From: Anastrepha obliqua
Lineage: Eukaryota; Arthropoda; Insecta; Diptera; Tephritidae
NCBI RefSeq assembly: GCF_027943255.1
Contig: NC_072896.1
Location: forward strand, 118,947,879 to 119,011,878
DNA: 64,000 nucleotides
Reading direction: 5' to 3'
Part shown: one piece after another, positions 22,566-32,345 of the stretch
Numbering within the stretch: the first letter of the stretch is position 1
Layout of the letters: each line of letters begins with the position of its first letter
Notes under the pieces: generated by a model
What the model saw: the letters and a program-made list of their open reading frames with translations, nothing else
Told to the model about the DNA's origin: nothing
Databases searched by the model: none
Made by a program: the position numbers and the translations under genes

Positions 22566-23423
22566 AAGGGTGGTTAAGTTTTAAGGGCCGGTATTGATTT
22601 TGAATAAAATACAACATTATTTTTAAATTATTGTCATTTCTCTTTATTATGATAATACTGGTATAGCTCAATTACGTATAAAACAAAATATCGGCTAAAT
22701 AGCCGCCGTGGTCTCGGCGGCACACCTCCATCCGATGGTCCAAATTTTCGATGACGCTGAGGCAAAATTGAGGTTCTATGCCGTTAATGTGCTGAATTAT
22801 CTCATCCTTTAGCTCTTGAATTATTCCTGGCTTATCGACGTACACCTTTCCTTTCAAATAACCCCTAAGAAAGAAGTCCTACGGTGTCAAATCACATGAT
22901 CTTGGCGGCCAATTGACATCGCCGGGACGTGAGATTATTCGGCCATCAAATTTTTCGCGCAAAAGAGCCATTGTTTCGTGAGCTGTCCACATTCATATCT
23001 TCCAATTCGAACACTATTCACAGTAACTGCCTGATCAGCCTCATTTTGGAAAAAAATACGGCCCTATGATGCCGCCGGCCCATAAACCGCACCAAACAGT
23101 CTTTGTGGGTGCATTGGTTTTTCGGCAATCACTCTTGGATTATCATTCGCCGAAATGCGGCAATTCTGCTTATTGACGAATCCACTGAGGTGAAAATGTG
23201 CCTCATCACTGAAGATGATTTTTTTCAAGAAGTGCGCGATAAGCATTTTGATTTGAACGCCCGTTTTCATAATAAGCCTGAATAACTTTAACGCGTTGCT
23301 CGATTATGTATCTTTCCATGGTTAAAATTGAGTTAGTCTGAAATTGAAAATGAAATGCAGGAAAAAACTTGACGTTCAGGTGTGGGTCACATGCAACATC
23401 GGCCCTTAAAATTTAACCACCCC
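22566..23423 (-). mobile_element. DD41D mariner, copy 2, defective
   Basis: An 858-bp element with inverted ends reading GGGTGGTTAARTTTTAAGGG from each side (left 22568 onward; right ending 23423), flanked by TA. Its TIR differs from copies 1 and 3, so it belongs to a separate subfamily. It is shorter than full length because of at least two internal deletions in the transposase gene. Confidence 0.85.
22672..23320 (-). pseudogene. DD41D transposase pseudogene (copy 2)
   Basis: The N-terminus (MERYIIEQRVKVIQ, about 30 residues) starts near 23320. The reading frame is then broken and resumes at the first catalytic Asp (KKIIFSDEAHF). The strand holding the second Asp is deleted near 22990. The third Asp block survives but has a stop where Leu is expected (TP-stop-DFFLRGY). 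The C-terminal segment continues to 22672. As in copies 1 and 3, the region between the first ~30 residues and the first catalytic Asp is missing. Confidence 0.8.
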
Positions 23424-25035
23424 TAATATTAAAAAAAAACATCCCCATGCTTTTAGTTATGCTCGCCAGTGTATTTGAATTTTGAAAATCTGCTTAAAAC
23501 CGTAAATTTTTCACGAAGCGTCTATTGCCTCACTTTTATTTGTTTGTTATTTGTTTACTTTTAATACCTACTGTATGAATGATAAAGTATCAACGTTCAA
23601 TTTATCCATAGAGGCAGCAGTAAATCTAGTTTGACACTTTTGAAGGTTGATAGCTTTTACGGATTTGTTTATTTTCATTGTGCTTTACTTTGTTTGCAAA
23701 ATTAATTTACATTTTCCGTTTTTTGTTTTTTCTTTTTTTGTGATATTGGCTTAAGTATTTTATGAGGTGCTAAAAGCATGTCGACTTTGAATTCATCTAA
23801 TTATAAGAAGAATTGGAGCAGCAATGGAATAAGTAAAAAATTAAGCGCCTTTGCAATTTGTTGGAAATTATTTTTATAGACAAATTTTCAAATTTTTATA
23901 GACCAACTTTTGGAGTGAATAAAAACATTTATGAAAAAGACGAATGTGAATATTATTTAACTGATATTTAAGAAGAGTCTTGCATTTATCATTTTGAGGG
24001 CTCTTGAGTTATCAATCGTGAACGAAGTTTAGTAGAGACTTTTCCGTTGGAAGATAAACGTTTTGCTTTCTAGAAGTAGAGGTGATATGAGTTTCAATTG
24101 TTTTAATGGCGGTGAGGTTGGGTTAAAAATTCCTTCGCACCGTCGCTACTACCTGTGTGGTGATTCCACTAAAAATATCCCTCCTCTTTTTCCCTCCACC
24201 CCGGGACTGCTTCCGTATTGCTTCGAGGTAGAGGGCCAAGACGGCGCACACTGGTTATTTTTGTACAGAGATGCGGAAAAAAGTATACATCCCAAAAAAT
24301 ATTTACATTTTTACTACTAACGAAGTTGTATTATATATATTTGTGTATGAAAAGAACATGTTTAAAAACTATTTTTTTTTTAATTTTAAAAAACGATGTT
24401 TTTTAAAATTCATAAATTTTATTTTTAAAAATATATGGAAAGAACATGATTTAAAACAATGTTTAAAAACTGTTTAAAAAAATGTTGAAAATCAATGTTT
24501 TTTCCATATAGAAATATATACTACTGCGTTATTTGTAAAAATATGAAAATTTTTATCATTGCCAAAAAATAATCAGTGGCGCCTGGTGGCACCTGCAATT
24601 GATTAAAACTGAAAGAGACGCTATTATGCAACACGTTGATACTAGTTTCTGACCGTAGGTAAATGTAGCTCAACTTGCAGATCCAAGAATATGAAGGAAT
24701 ATGATTTTTTTTTTTCGTAAAATTAATTATAAATAGATAATCAAATGCTTCACAGCCTTTGTTCTTCCGGCTAAAATATATAAAAATATCGTACCCTAAA
24801 TGAAAAATAAAAAATTGGAAGTCGGCTCAAGCAAAAGGAAAAAAACCACCTTGGGCTTTGAAGTTTTTTCTTAGTCAGTTCAATACTATATATAAAAAAA
24901 TTATACTTTTGACATATCTATAAAAAAACTGTAAGTCGGAGTTTAGTAATTCTTTTTGATTTTATTGTTGGTTCTATTCTGGAATTTAGAAGTACCATTA
25001 AACATTGCGTAGGTGGTATGTTGCAAATTTGACTT
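23424..25035. other. Non-coding, no gene recognised
   Basis: AT-rich, with a run of A- and T-tract DNA at 24280-24560. An open frame at 24063-24320 has no recognised domain and is judged non-genic. I see no transposon ends. Confidence 0.45.
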
Positions 25036-25039
25036 TCTT

Positions 25040-26160
25040 CCGCTAAATCCCCAGTGTGCGGCGTCCTAAGAAGGACACTTACTTACTCACCCTGCGTCCA
25101 GGGTCGCCTGTTTTGAGAAACCTATGCTCAATGCTCTTCAGCATAACTTTCTATTTTACGCTTCTTTTTTCGGATAATATCCTCCAAAAAATTTGCGACG
25201 AAATTCCATTTTTCTTCGTCTATCGCCATTTTCTCGTTGCAGGCCTGTTCTCTCTACGTTCCACCTCTCGCATTTAAAGAAGGTGTGCTCTGCATAATCA
25301 TACTCAGTATCTCCATATACATATGCAGTTTGGTTGGCTCACTTTTTCCATTCGCCACAAATACTTGCGAAAGGACCCATGCCCGGACAAAAACTGTGAG
25401 GTAATAGTTAACCTCACCGTACTTTCCTTCTACCCACTTTTTTAGATCGGGTATTAGTCTCGCTGTCCATCTACCATACCGTTCAGAGTTCCATCTTGCC
25501 TGCCAAAGTGTGAGCGTTTTTTTGCCTCCCATCTCCGTTTGCGCTTTTTTGCTAGAATGTCTATATGGATGGTTCCGCTGATAACTAATACCGCTACTTC
25601 AGATACTATTCTGAATGACGAAGCCACTCTGAGAGCGCAGGTGCGTTGCACAGACTGCAGAGTTTTCCACCGGCATTGCACCCTTAGTGAATCTGCCCAT
25701 ATTTCGCATCCGTATAAGAGAATCGAGTTCGTCGTGTCCAATAAAAGTTTTCGCTTGTTCTGCGTAGGACCTCCTTACTTAGCATGCCGCTTACTTTGGT
25801 AGCTCTTGTGGGAGCATGGTTTATGTGCGCCCAGTAAGTTAGGCTTGTGTCTAATTGCACTCCTAGGTATTTGACCACTCTTTTTGCCGATAAAGTGGCA
25901 TCAAGTACTTGTATGTCTACCTCTAATGGTATACGTATGTTCGTTAGAAGGATTAGCTCTGTTTTCTTTGTGACCAGCTTTAATGCATGGTCTTCTAGCC
26001 AAGTCTGAGCTCGGATCAAAACCTGATTTAACTTCCTTTTGGATTCGTCAGAGTTTCGGGCGATTATTACAGCTACAATGTCATCTGCGTATCCCACTAA
26101 ATGCACATCCTCAGGCATCTCTATTCGAAGTAAGGCATACCTTTAAATTGATTTCTAAAG
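25040..26160 (-). pseudogene. R1-like non-LTR retrotransposon ORF2 fragment
   Basis: On the minus strand: the RT catalytic box (VHLVGYADDIVAVI, near 26100), the palm and thumb with KYLGVQLDTSLTYWAHI, a LYGCEIWADSL segment, then WQARWNSERYGRWTARLIPD and a degraded C-terminus. The RWT...LIP segment after the RT and the absence of any RNase H point to the R1 clade. It is interrupted by at least three frame changes. The 5' end is lost at about 26160, next to a mariner. Confidence 0.75.
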
Positions 26161-26191
26161 CCTTTACTCTTGTTTCTCTAAAATACTATCT

Positions 26192-26978
26192 TCATCAAAA
26201 AGTTCCCGGAACAACCGCCTGGTGACGCTCTAAGTTAACTGATTTAAGTTCTGTGTTTGTTTTTTGTCAGGTTGCCGCAGCTGTGATTACTATTCGTACC
26301 AAAATTTGATCGCCATTGCTTGGCATTTGTAAACGTTACGCCATCTTGTGAACATCTACCTCGGGAGATGTTTTGACTTTCTACACTTTTAGAAATAGAT
26401 TTGAATTTGCAACAACGAATTTATATTAAATTTCGGACCGAAAAAACACGTCGCTCTAAGTTATAAAAGAAAGCTAAGCTCGCGGTTTTTATGGATTAAA
26501 ACGATGCTGTACACCCCAGAATTTTTGCCAGGAGGTCAGACATTTGTACAACCATCTTTTTGGGCGTTTCGCGATGTTCACGTGACGCAATTCGCAATTC
26601 GCCAAAAAATAAAAAAATCATCGGAAAACAACTCGTGGCTTTTGCATCATGACAACACGTCGTCGTACAATGCATTTTTTTACCAAAAACGAAACGGATC
26701 ACCTGATAAGGCTGCGTTATTTTTCTGTTTGAGCGTACCAAAAAGCCATTAGGAAGAAGAAAATTGAAAGGAAGTCATGCAAAAATCGAAGAGGATTCTG
26801 ATGGCGGCACCGAAAATGGAATTGCAGCAATGTTTTCAGAGCTGGTTCAAACGCTGGCACAAGTGCGTTGCAGTTGATTGAAAGTACTTCGAAGGCGATA
26901 ATATAACTTTTGAGGAATACCTATCATCAACTTGTATTTTGAAATTTCTAAATATATTCCGTTAACTTTTTGGTCAAG
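26192..26978 (+). mobile_element. Degraded mariner with recognisable inverted ends
   Basis: Left end ATCAAAAAGTTCCCGGAAC (about 26193-26211). The right end read inwards gives ACCAAAAAGTTAACGGAAT (ending about 26976): imperfect inverted repeats. Inside, the plus strand keeps WLLHHDNTSSYNAFF (second catalytic Asp block), KPLGRRK and a C-terminal QCFQSWFKRWHK-like stretch in another frame, ending with FEG-like residues near 26900. The N-terminal half has been lost or is unreadable. Confidence 0.65.
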
Positions 26979-27334
26979 ATGGTGTTCTAAGCCGGCTGAA
27001 AGCATTATTCGTTTGTGTGTTTCTATCTTATTTTAAACTGCCAAGGATTCGAGAAAAATTTGGGTGGTTTACAAGATTCCACTTTCCTCTAAGGGTGTAA
27101 TTTGGTCAGCGGAAAGAAATTTTATTTCATTCAAATTAATTTTTTAACCCTCGCAAATGGTAAGCAGTCCATAAATTAAACAATTGACTGTTAGTGTAAT
27201 GAAGGTTAATCGTTTTGTTTTTGTATAGGATTTGCTAGAATGCAAAGGCTGCTATTTAGAGTGATTTTCGTGAGGCGCTAAAGTAAGCTGCAAGTCAGGC
27301 CTCTTTAACATATTTTTATTTCTATTTACATAGA

Positions 27335-27636
27335 ATAAAAAATGTAGAAAAGGCGGTCGTAGACAGCCAGATATGCCTATCCCGGCTTGAGAATGACGAC
27401 ACTGTAGATCATTTTCTCTGTAGCTGTCCGGCGTTTTTCAGAATCAGACTTAGACTATTGGGTTCAACAATGAATCCAAGAGATTTATGGAAGAATGACC
27501 TCAAATTAATTTATCTGTATTACCATCCATCTTTTTATCCTTTCTATCTCTGTTCATTCTATCCGGGTGTAATACAATGGTCTACTGACTGAGTGCTTTT
27601 ACTTGTGCAACCCCCACAAATCTAATCTAATCTAAT
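27335..27636 (+). mobile_element. Non-LTR 3' fragment with (TCTAA)n tail
   Basis: The plus strand encodes the C-terminal Cys-rich end: ENDDTVDHFLCSCPAFFRIR, then LRLLGSTMNPRDLW, a stop and a short 3' UTR ending CCCCCACAAATCTAATCTAA (27611-27630). The same tail ends the copy at 47.4-48.6 kb. It is truncated to its last ~300 bp. The copy at 27644-29042 inserted at its very end. Confidence 0.75.
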
Positions 27637-27643
27637 ACCAATG

Positions 27644-29042
27644 TCACAATGTTGAGGAAAGGGTGAAAAAGGCCAGTAATGCGTTGTAGGCATGTAAAAG
27701 AATGCTGGGCGTCACTTGGGGTTTATCAACCTCTCTGACGCACTGGTGCTACACGGCAGTAGTTAGACCGATATTGCTGTATGGGCCCTTAGTATGGTGT
27801 ACTACGACAAGAAAACTGACATACTTAATGCCACTGGAAAGGATTCAACGACTCGCTGCTCTGTGCATAACAGGAGCGATAAAAGCCACTCCAACGGCGG
27901 CATTGGAAATGATACTCAGGTCCGTGAGAAGGATACTGAAATCCGTGAGAAGGTTAGTGGCTGCTGGGTATTCAGTTGCAGAACCTTCAGACACAGCTCA
28001 ATATTAAAGTGGAGCTCAGGTTGCACAGACTACATGACTCCGTACTTTAACTGGGAGAGAAGGTTTCGCACCACAATTGAAAAGGAGGGATGGCACAAAG
28101 GATGAAGCCTGGCCATAGAACTTTTCACATCTATACAGACGGCTCCAAAACTTTAGATGGAGTGGAAGCAGGTATTTACTGCTCAAACTAGGGATAAGGC
28201 AGCCTATCAAGCTGCCAGACCACAGCAGTATTTTCCAAGCGGATGTTTTTGCTGTGGGGAAAGCCGCGGAGCAGCCTACTCTAGAACAAGAAAGAACTCA
28301 ACAATTAATATATAGACGTGGACAGCAGAAATAAAAGCAACAAGCTCATATTGCATTAAGCCCAAAAATGTTCGACGGAGCAGGGAGGCCATAGAAAGGC
28401 TAGCTACAAACAGTAAGCTGCATATCTACTGGGTACCAGGCATTATGGGGAACGAAATAGTAGATGAGATAGCAAAAAGTGCTGTTAGATTACCTTTTGA
28501 ACAAGAGAACGACATACCGAAACCGCTAAACACAATATACAATGAAATGGACGACTACATAAAAAGGCGAGTGGAAGCTAGGTGGACTAATCTGACCACA
28601 TGCAAAACAGCAAAAGTCATGTGCTGAACTAACGACAAAACACTGACTCAATTCGTACTTAGGCTCTTGCGACTGCAGAACTATCATAGGTATGCTAACA
28701 GGTCATAATCTATTGGCTGCACATGCGTACAAGATAGGGATTGCTAACACGGACAAATGCAGGAAATGCAGAGACGATGTTGAGGAAACTTTAGAACACC
28801 TTCTGTGCATTTGTCCAGCATTATTAAAAACGCGTCTAAAATGCCTGGGGGCCCCATTGTTTGAGGGTCTGGAGGACGTCTCAAAAGCGGATCTCCCAGC
28901 TCTGCTTAAATTCGCCAAAAGCGCTGACATCCTACATGATGTCTACTTCAGGTATTCATAGAGGTCGGTCTACATCTGGTATCGCTAGGGACCAAAAGGT
29001 CTATGCGTAGCTTATTGCCAACCAGGCTAACCTAACCTAACC
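27644..29042 (+). mobile_element. RNase H-bearing non-LTR copy with (CCTAA)n tail and target duplication
   Basis: A 1.4-kb, 5'-truncated copy flanked by an 11-bp direct repeat TAATACCAATG (27633-27643 and 29043-29053). Its target was the 3' edge of the preceding (TCTAA)n-tailed fragment. In order: RT thumb (MLGVTWGLSTSLTHWCYTAV, 27702 onward), RNase H entry (IYTDGSKTLDG, near 28130) and RNase H C-terminus with the connection (28445-28627). Next is the C-terminal CRKCRDDVEETLEHLLC block (28692-28961), and last the tail. Stops and frame shifts are scattered throughout. It is very similar to the minus-strand copy at 50.2-51.8 kb. Confidence 0.85.
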
Positions 29043-29053
29043 TAATACCAATG

Positions 29054-29750
29054 CATCCTAAGCGGTTGTTGCGTTGAATACTTCCTTAAAAAATAAATTA
29101 GTAAAATAGAAATAATTAAAAATGTAGTAACTAAAAAATTGTCTGTTAAAAAATTGTGCACAGCATACGAAAAAGGTATAAAAGTTGCCGAAGTTCTTAC
29201 TGGCCCGAACAAAGTTTGCATTGCTGGATAGACGTAAAAATTTAGGCTTAAGGAATGAAATCGGTCTGGAAATTGGCATGAAATCCACATATCCAGTTAA
29301 ATAAGTATTTTATACCTGCCACACGTTTCCCATTGGCGATGAGTTTATTTTCGCCAACTGTCATTTATGTTGATGAGTAATAAAAATTACCAATAAAGTA
29401 CCGTCGGCATGGGATTTTTATGTAAATATTTTTTTTTCTCGACACAGTTGCGTGCAGTAGTCGCAGCACGCACCGGCTGGTTGGTTGGCTTCACGACGCA
29501 CCGCAAGGGATCTAAAGAAAACTGCATTAAATGCAAATTGCAAATGAGAAAACAAATCAAAATGCGTCGAGCGTTAGTGCGAAAAATGAGTTGTAAAATT
29601 TGCGAAAAATGCAATAAAGTTGTTAACAAATTATGTGATTTTAAAAATATATCGCAAGTCATAAGACGTGACGAAAATACGATACAAAAGTTGCGTAATT
29701 ATATGAGAATAAAGGTGATTGGTAAATATGTATGATAGTTAAAAAATCAT
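29054..29750. other. Non-coding, no gene recognised
   Basis: No supported gene. A 108-codon frame at 29409-29735 is Lys- and Cys-rich but has no recognisable fold, start context or relative here, so I do not call it. Confidence 0.4.
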
Positions 29751-29754
29751 TCCG

Positions 29755-29960
29755 GCGTCTGGGTGTGATTTGACTCCTTTAGATAATGTTTTGTGGGGTG
29801 TCTCAAGCTACTGTAATCCGAGGTGATTATTCGCGAGATAAGTCGATTATGCTGAAGAAAATAGTGCAAAATTCGATCGAGCAGATAATCCGCGTGGAAA
29901 TCAAATCAGACAGCCAATAGAGTCCATATATTGAGGGTTGCATAAATATGTTTATGCTTT
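29755..29960 (+). pseudogene. Possible DD41D-type transposase scrap
   Basis: The plus strand near 29762 reads CDLTPLDNVLWG, which matches the third-Asp block of the DD41D transposases in this window (CDLTPLDYFLWG at 51.37 kb), followed by about 40 residues without clear similarity. No terminal repeats are seen. Confidence 0.4.
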
Positions 29961-30086
29961 ATTAAAAGAAAAAAACTTTATTGATATCTTTTCCAGAGCT
30001 TTCTACACCGAAACCACAAACACACTGATAGCTCAGACGCAATAGCGTATGTTAGAGGTCCGGTTTTTTTAAGATGGAGGTGAAGT

Positions 30087-30807
30087 AGATTAGATTAGGT
30101 TGTAATGGTTGCCCAGAAAGTGGACTCACTTGGACGAAAGAAATTTGGTTCATCTGGTGTGATACCATTGCAAGGGGAAAGAGGTGGAGGAACACGATAG
30201 GACGAAAAGGAGAGGGGTGAAGGTACTTGGGTATTTGTGGACTATGAACGGTGAATAATTTGAGGCTGTGTTAGCCGCTTTATGCTGTTGATGAAGTTCA
30301 TCGGAGTTTTGATATCAAGATCTGCTATGTCAGTAGGCGCAGAAAAGAAGTGCGAACCAAGATGCTTAAATTTTAATTCAGCTAAGGAACAGGTGCTTAG
30401 ATCATTTCACCTCATCCTCCATACAGCTTAGGCAAACATGGTTCGAAGTAATTCCGAATCTCCCGGCATGTATACCCCGCGCATAATGCACCATGAGAAT
30501 GCCCACAAGATTTGAAAGCTGAGTTTTTGTCATCCTTAGACTATCACTCGAACACATCCGACCCAAACGTGGCAAGAACAATTTCGCGACCTTACACGTT
30601 CGTGTACTTACCCAACGCTCGCTGGGTTGGTGCAAAGCCCATCCTTCCAGGAGTAGAGCGCAGGTTGTCAAGGGGATCCCGATCCTCTCCTTTCGCCGGC
30701 ACACTAACTACCTCACAGGTCGTTTGTCTGGTCACCTCGTCGCCTTCGCAGTTTCCAGTAATGTCGCTATGATCAGGTACCCAGGCGATGAAGTGACTCA
30801 ATACCAA
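30087..30807 (-). mobile_element. RNase H-bearing non-LTR 3' fragment with (TCTAA)n tail
   Basis: The minus strand encodes the last part of RNase H (HFIAWVPDHSDITGNCEGDE; the family normally has Gly in place of Asp in PGHSD). Next come CKVAKLFLPRLGRM, LRMTKTQLSNLVGIL and a C-terminal CLSCMEDEV knuckle. The 3' UTR runs to the left and ends in (TCTAA)2 with a final CCTAA (30087-30100, reversed). The 5' truncation at about 30807 abuts an RTE-like element. It is a relative of the copy at 20.7 kb. Confidence 0.75.
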
Positions 30808-30811
30808 AGTA

Positions 30812-31590
30812 CATCATCATAATCGTCATAGCATCACAGTTCGAGGTGAACCATTGCTTCCGTTGCAATTTGCCTCCACGTCACTCGGGCATCAGCTTTT
30901 CGTTTGATATCGGTTATGTTCCAATTGTCGCATTCTATGCCATATCACCATAGTTTTCTCGGCCGGCCTCTTCTTCTGTCGCCTTGTGAATTTGTTCCAC
31001 AAATCTTTTTTCTAGTTCTATCGTTGCTCATTCGTAGAATGTGACCGTACCATCGAATCCTTTGCGCTTTAATGTATCTGAATACATTTGCAACCCCTGT
31101 TAATTACCGTCTTCAAGTCGTACAGGTCCATTTATTTTTCTTGTAATATTTCTTTCAAAACAAATTAACTAATCGGTCTCATTGGATTTCAGCACTCAGT
31201 TATGACAGTTTTGTATACGAGTACTCGTAGTTTCTGGTTTCTAGAAAATAATCTCGACTTCATCAGTTTTGTATGCGCGAAGTAAGATTTAATTGCTGCT
31301 GGTATCCTGTCTTGTATGGTAATAGATGTAGCTTTCTGTGCACTCAGCACAACTCCAAGGTACCTAAATCCTTTGACTATTTCAAAGCTATAGCTGCCGA
31401 ATTTTAAGTTATGTGTTGCGTTGCGTGCTGCCCCTTTCATATCTTTGGTTTCTTCTTCGATCTAAGTCCTTCTAATGTTTCTTGCAGCGCCTGTTTGATT
31501 CTGGCTATAAATTCGATGTCATCCGAGCTGAGAGCTCAACTTAGGACATTGTACCTTATATTCTTGTTTGAATTTATTAATCTTGTTCGT
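30812..31590 (-). pseudogene. RTE-like non-LTR 3' fragment with (GAT)n-like tail
   Basis: On the minus strand: an RT palm remnant (DDIEFIARIKQALQETLEGL, near 31500), then NLKFGSYSFEIVKGFRYLGV (31190-31440), IQDRIPAAIKSYFAHTKLMKS, and further left the C-terminal RWYGHILRMSNDRT, RRRGRPRKLW and WRQIATEAMVHLEL followed by a stop. The element ends in an ATGATGATGTA-like tail at its left edge. Several frame breaks. Confidence 0.75.
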
Positions 31591-31998
31591 TTAGATTAAA
31601 AAAATTTCTGTACCAAATCTGTACAAATAAACATTGTAATAAAAAAAAACAAAACGATGTCATTCGCATAGGCACAAATTTGTGTAGATTTGGAAGGAAT
31701 TGTGCCTCGGGGATTTATAAAGCAGGGATGAAAGCGCATCTCCCTGTTTTACACCTGAGGTCACTTCAATGCCAAAGTACAAAGTGGCATTAAATTAATC
31801 ACCCTATCGGGAAATTTCAAATTTTTGCCTTTTTTTGTCTTTTTTTTCATTAGTCCACATAATTGCTGCAGCTGCTGCCTAATGTCTGAAGCTACACTTG
31901 TGGTCACATAATTGGGGCACTTCATCTATTTACAATATGAGCAATTTTTTTATGTTCAACTTATTTTTGTTTTCTGTTTTTTATAAAAATATAGTTCC
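31591..31998. other. Non-coding, with one stray TATCGGG-type motif
   Basis: No gene. Near 31790 the sequence AAATTAATCACCCTATCGGG matches part of the repeat unit of the array just downstream. Confidence 0.5.
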
Positions 31999-32345
31999 TT
32001 GTGCAAGGTGGCGCAAATTTAATCACCCCGTCGGACTTTTTTTTCATAATTTATTATACAAGGTGGCACGAATTTAATCACCTTGTTGATTTTTTTTCGT
32101 TAATTTCTTACAAAAATATAGTTCCTTATGCAAGGAGGCGCAAATTTAATCACCGCATCGGATTTTGTTTTCATGTTTTTTTCATAATTTATTATACAAG
32201 GTGGCACGAATTTAATCACCTTGTCGAATTTTTTTCGGTAATTTCTTATAATCATATAGTTCATTATACAAGGTGGCGCAAATTTAATCACCCTATCGGA
32301 TTTAATTTTCATAAAAAAGGAATTCATTTTAATTTAATCACCCTT
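31999..32345. repeat. Tandem array of transposon-end-like units
   Basis: Five copies of a 22-bp core, GGTGGCRCRAATTTAATCACC with small variation, begin at about 32005, 32060, 32131, 32198 and 32269 (spacing 55-71 bp). A partial sixth unit lies near 32330. The linkers alternate between an ATATAGTTCCTT type and a TCATAATTTATTATA type, so the true period is probably a two-unit repeat of about 125-140 bp. The core is nearly palindromic at its edges (GGTG...CACC) and resembles the termini of the small elements at 41758-42197 and 51901-52088. Confidence 0.8.

Noticed and set aside
24063..24320. An 85-codon frame
   Set aside because: No recognised domain, no start or splice support; it may be part of an unrecognised element but cannot be supported.
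29409..29735. A 108-codon frame with several Cys-x2-Cys pairs
   Set aside because: The Cys spacing does not match a known zinc finger, there is no TE context, and a minus-strand frame of similar size overlaps it.
31999..32345. CRISPR-like array
   Set aside because: The spacers are themselves repeated and AT-rich, the genome is an insect's, and the core matches transposon ends.
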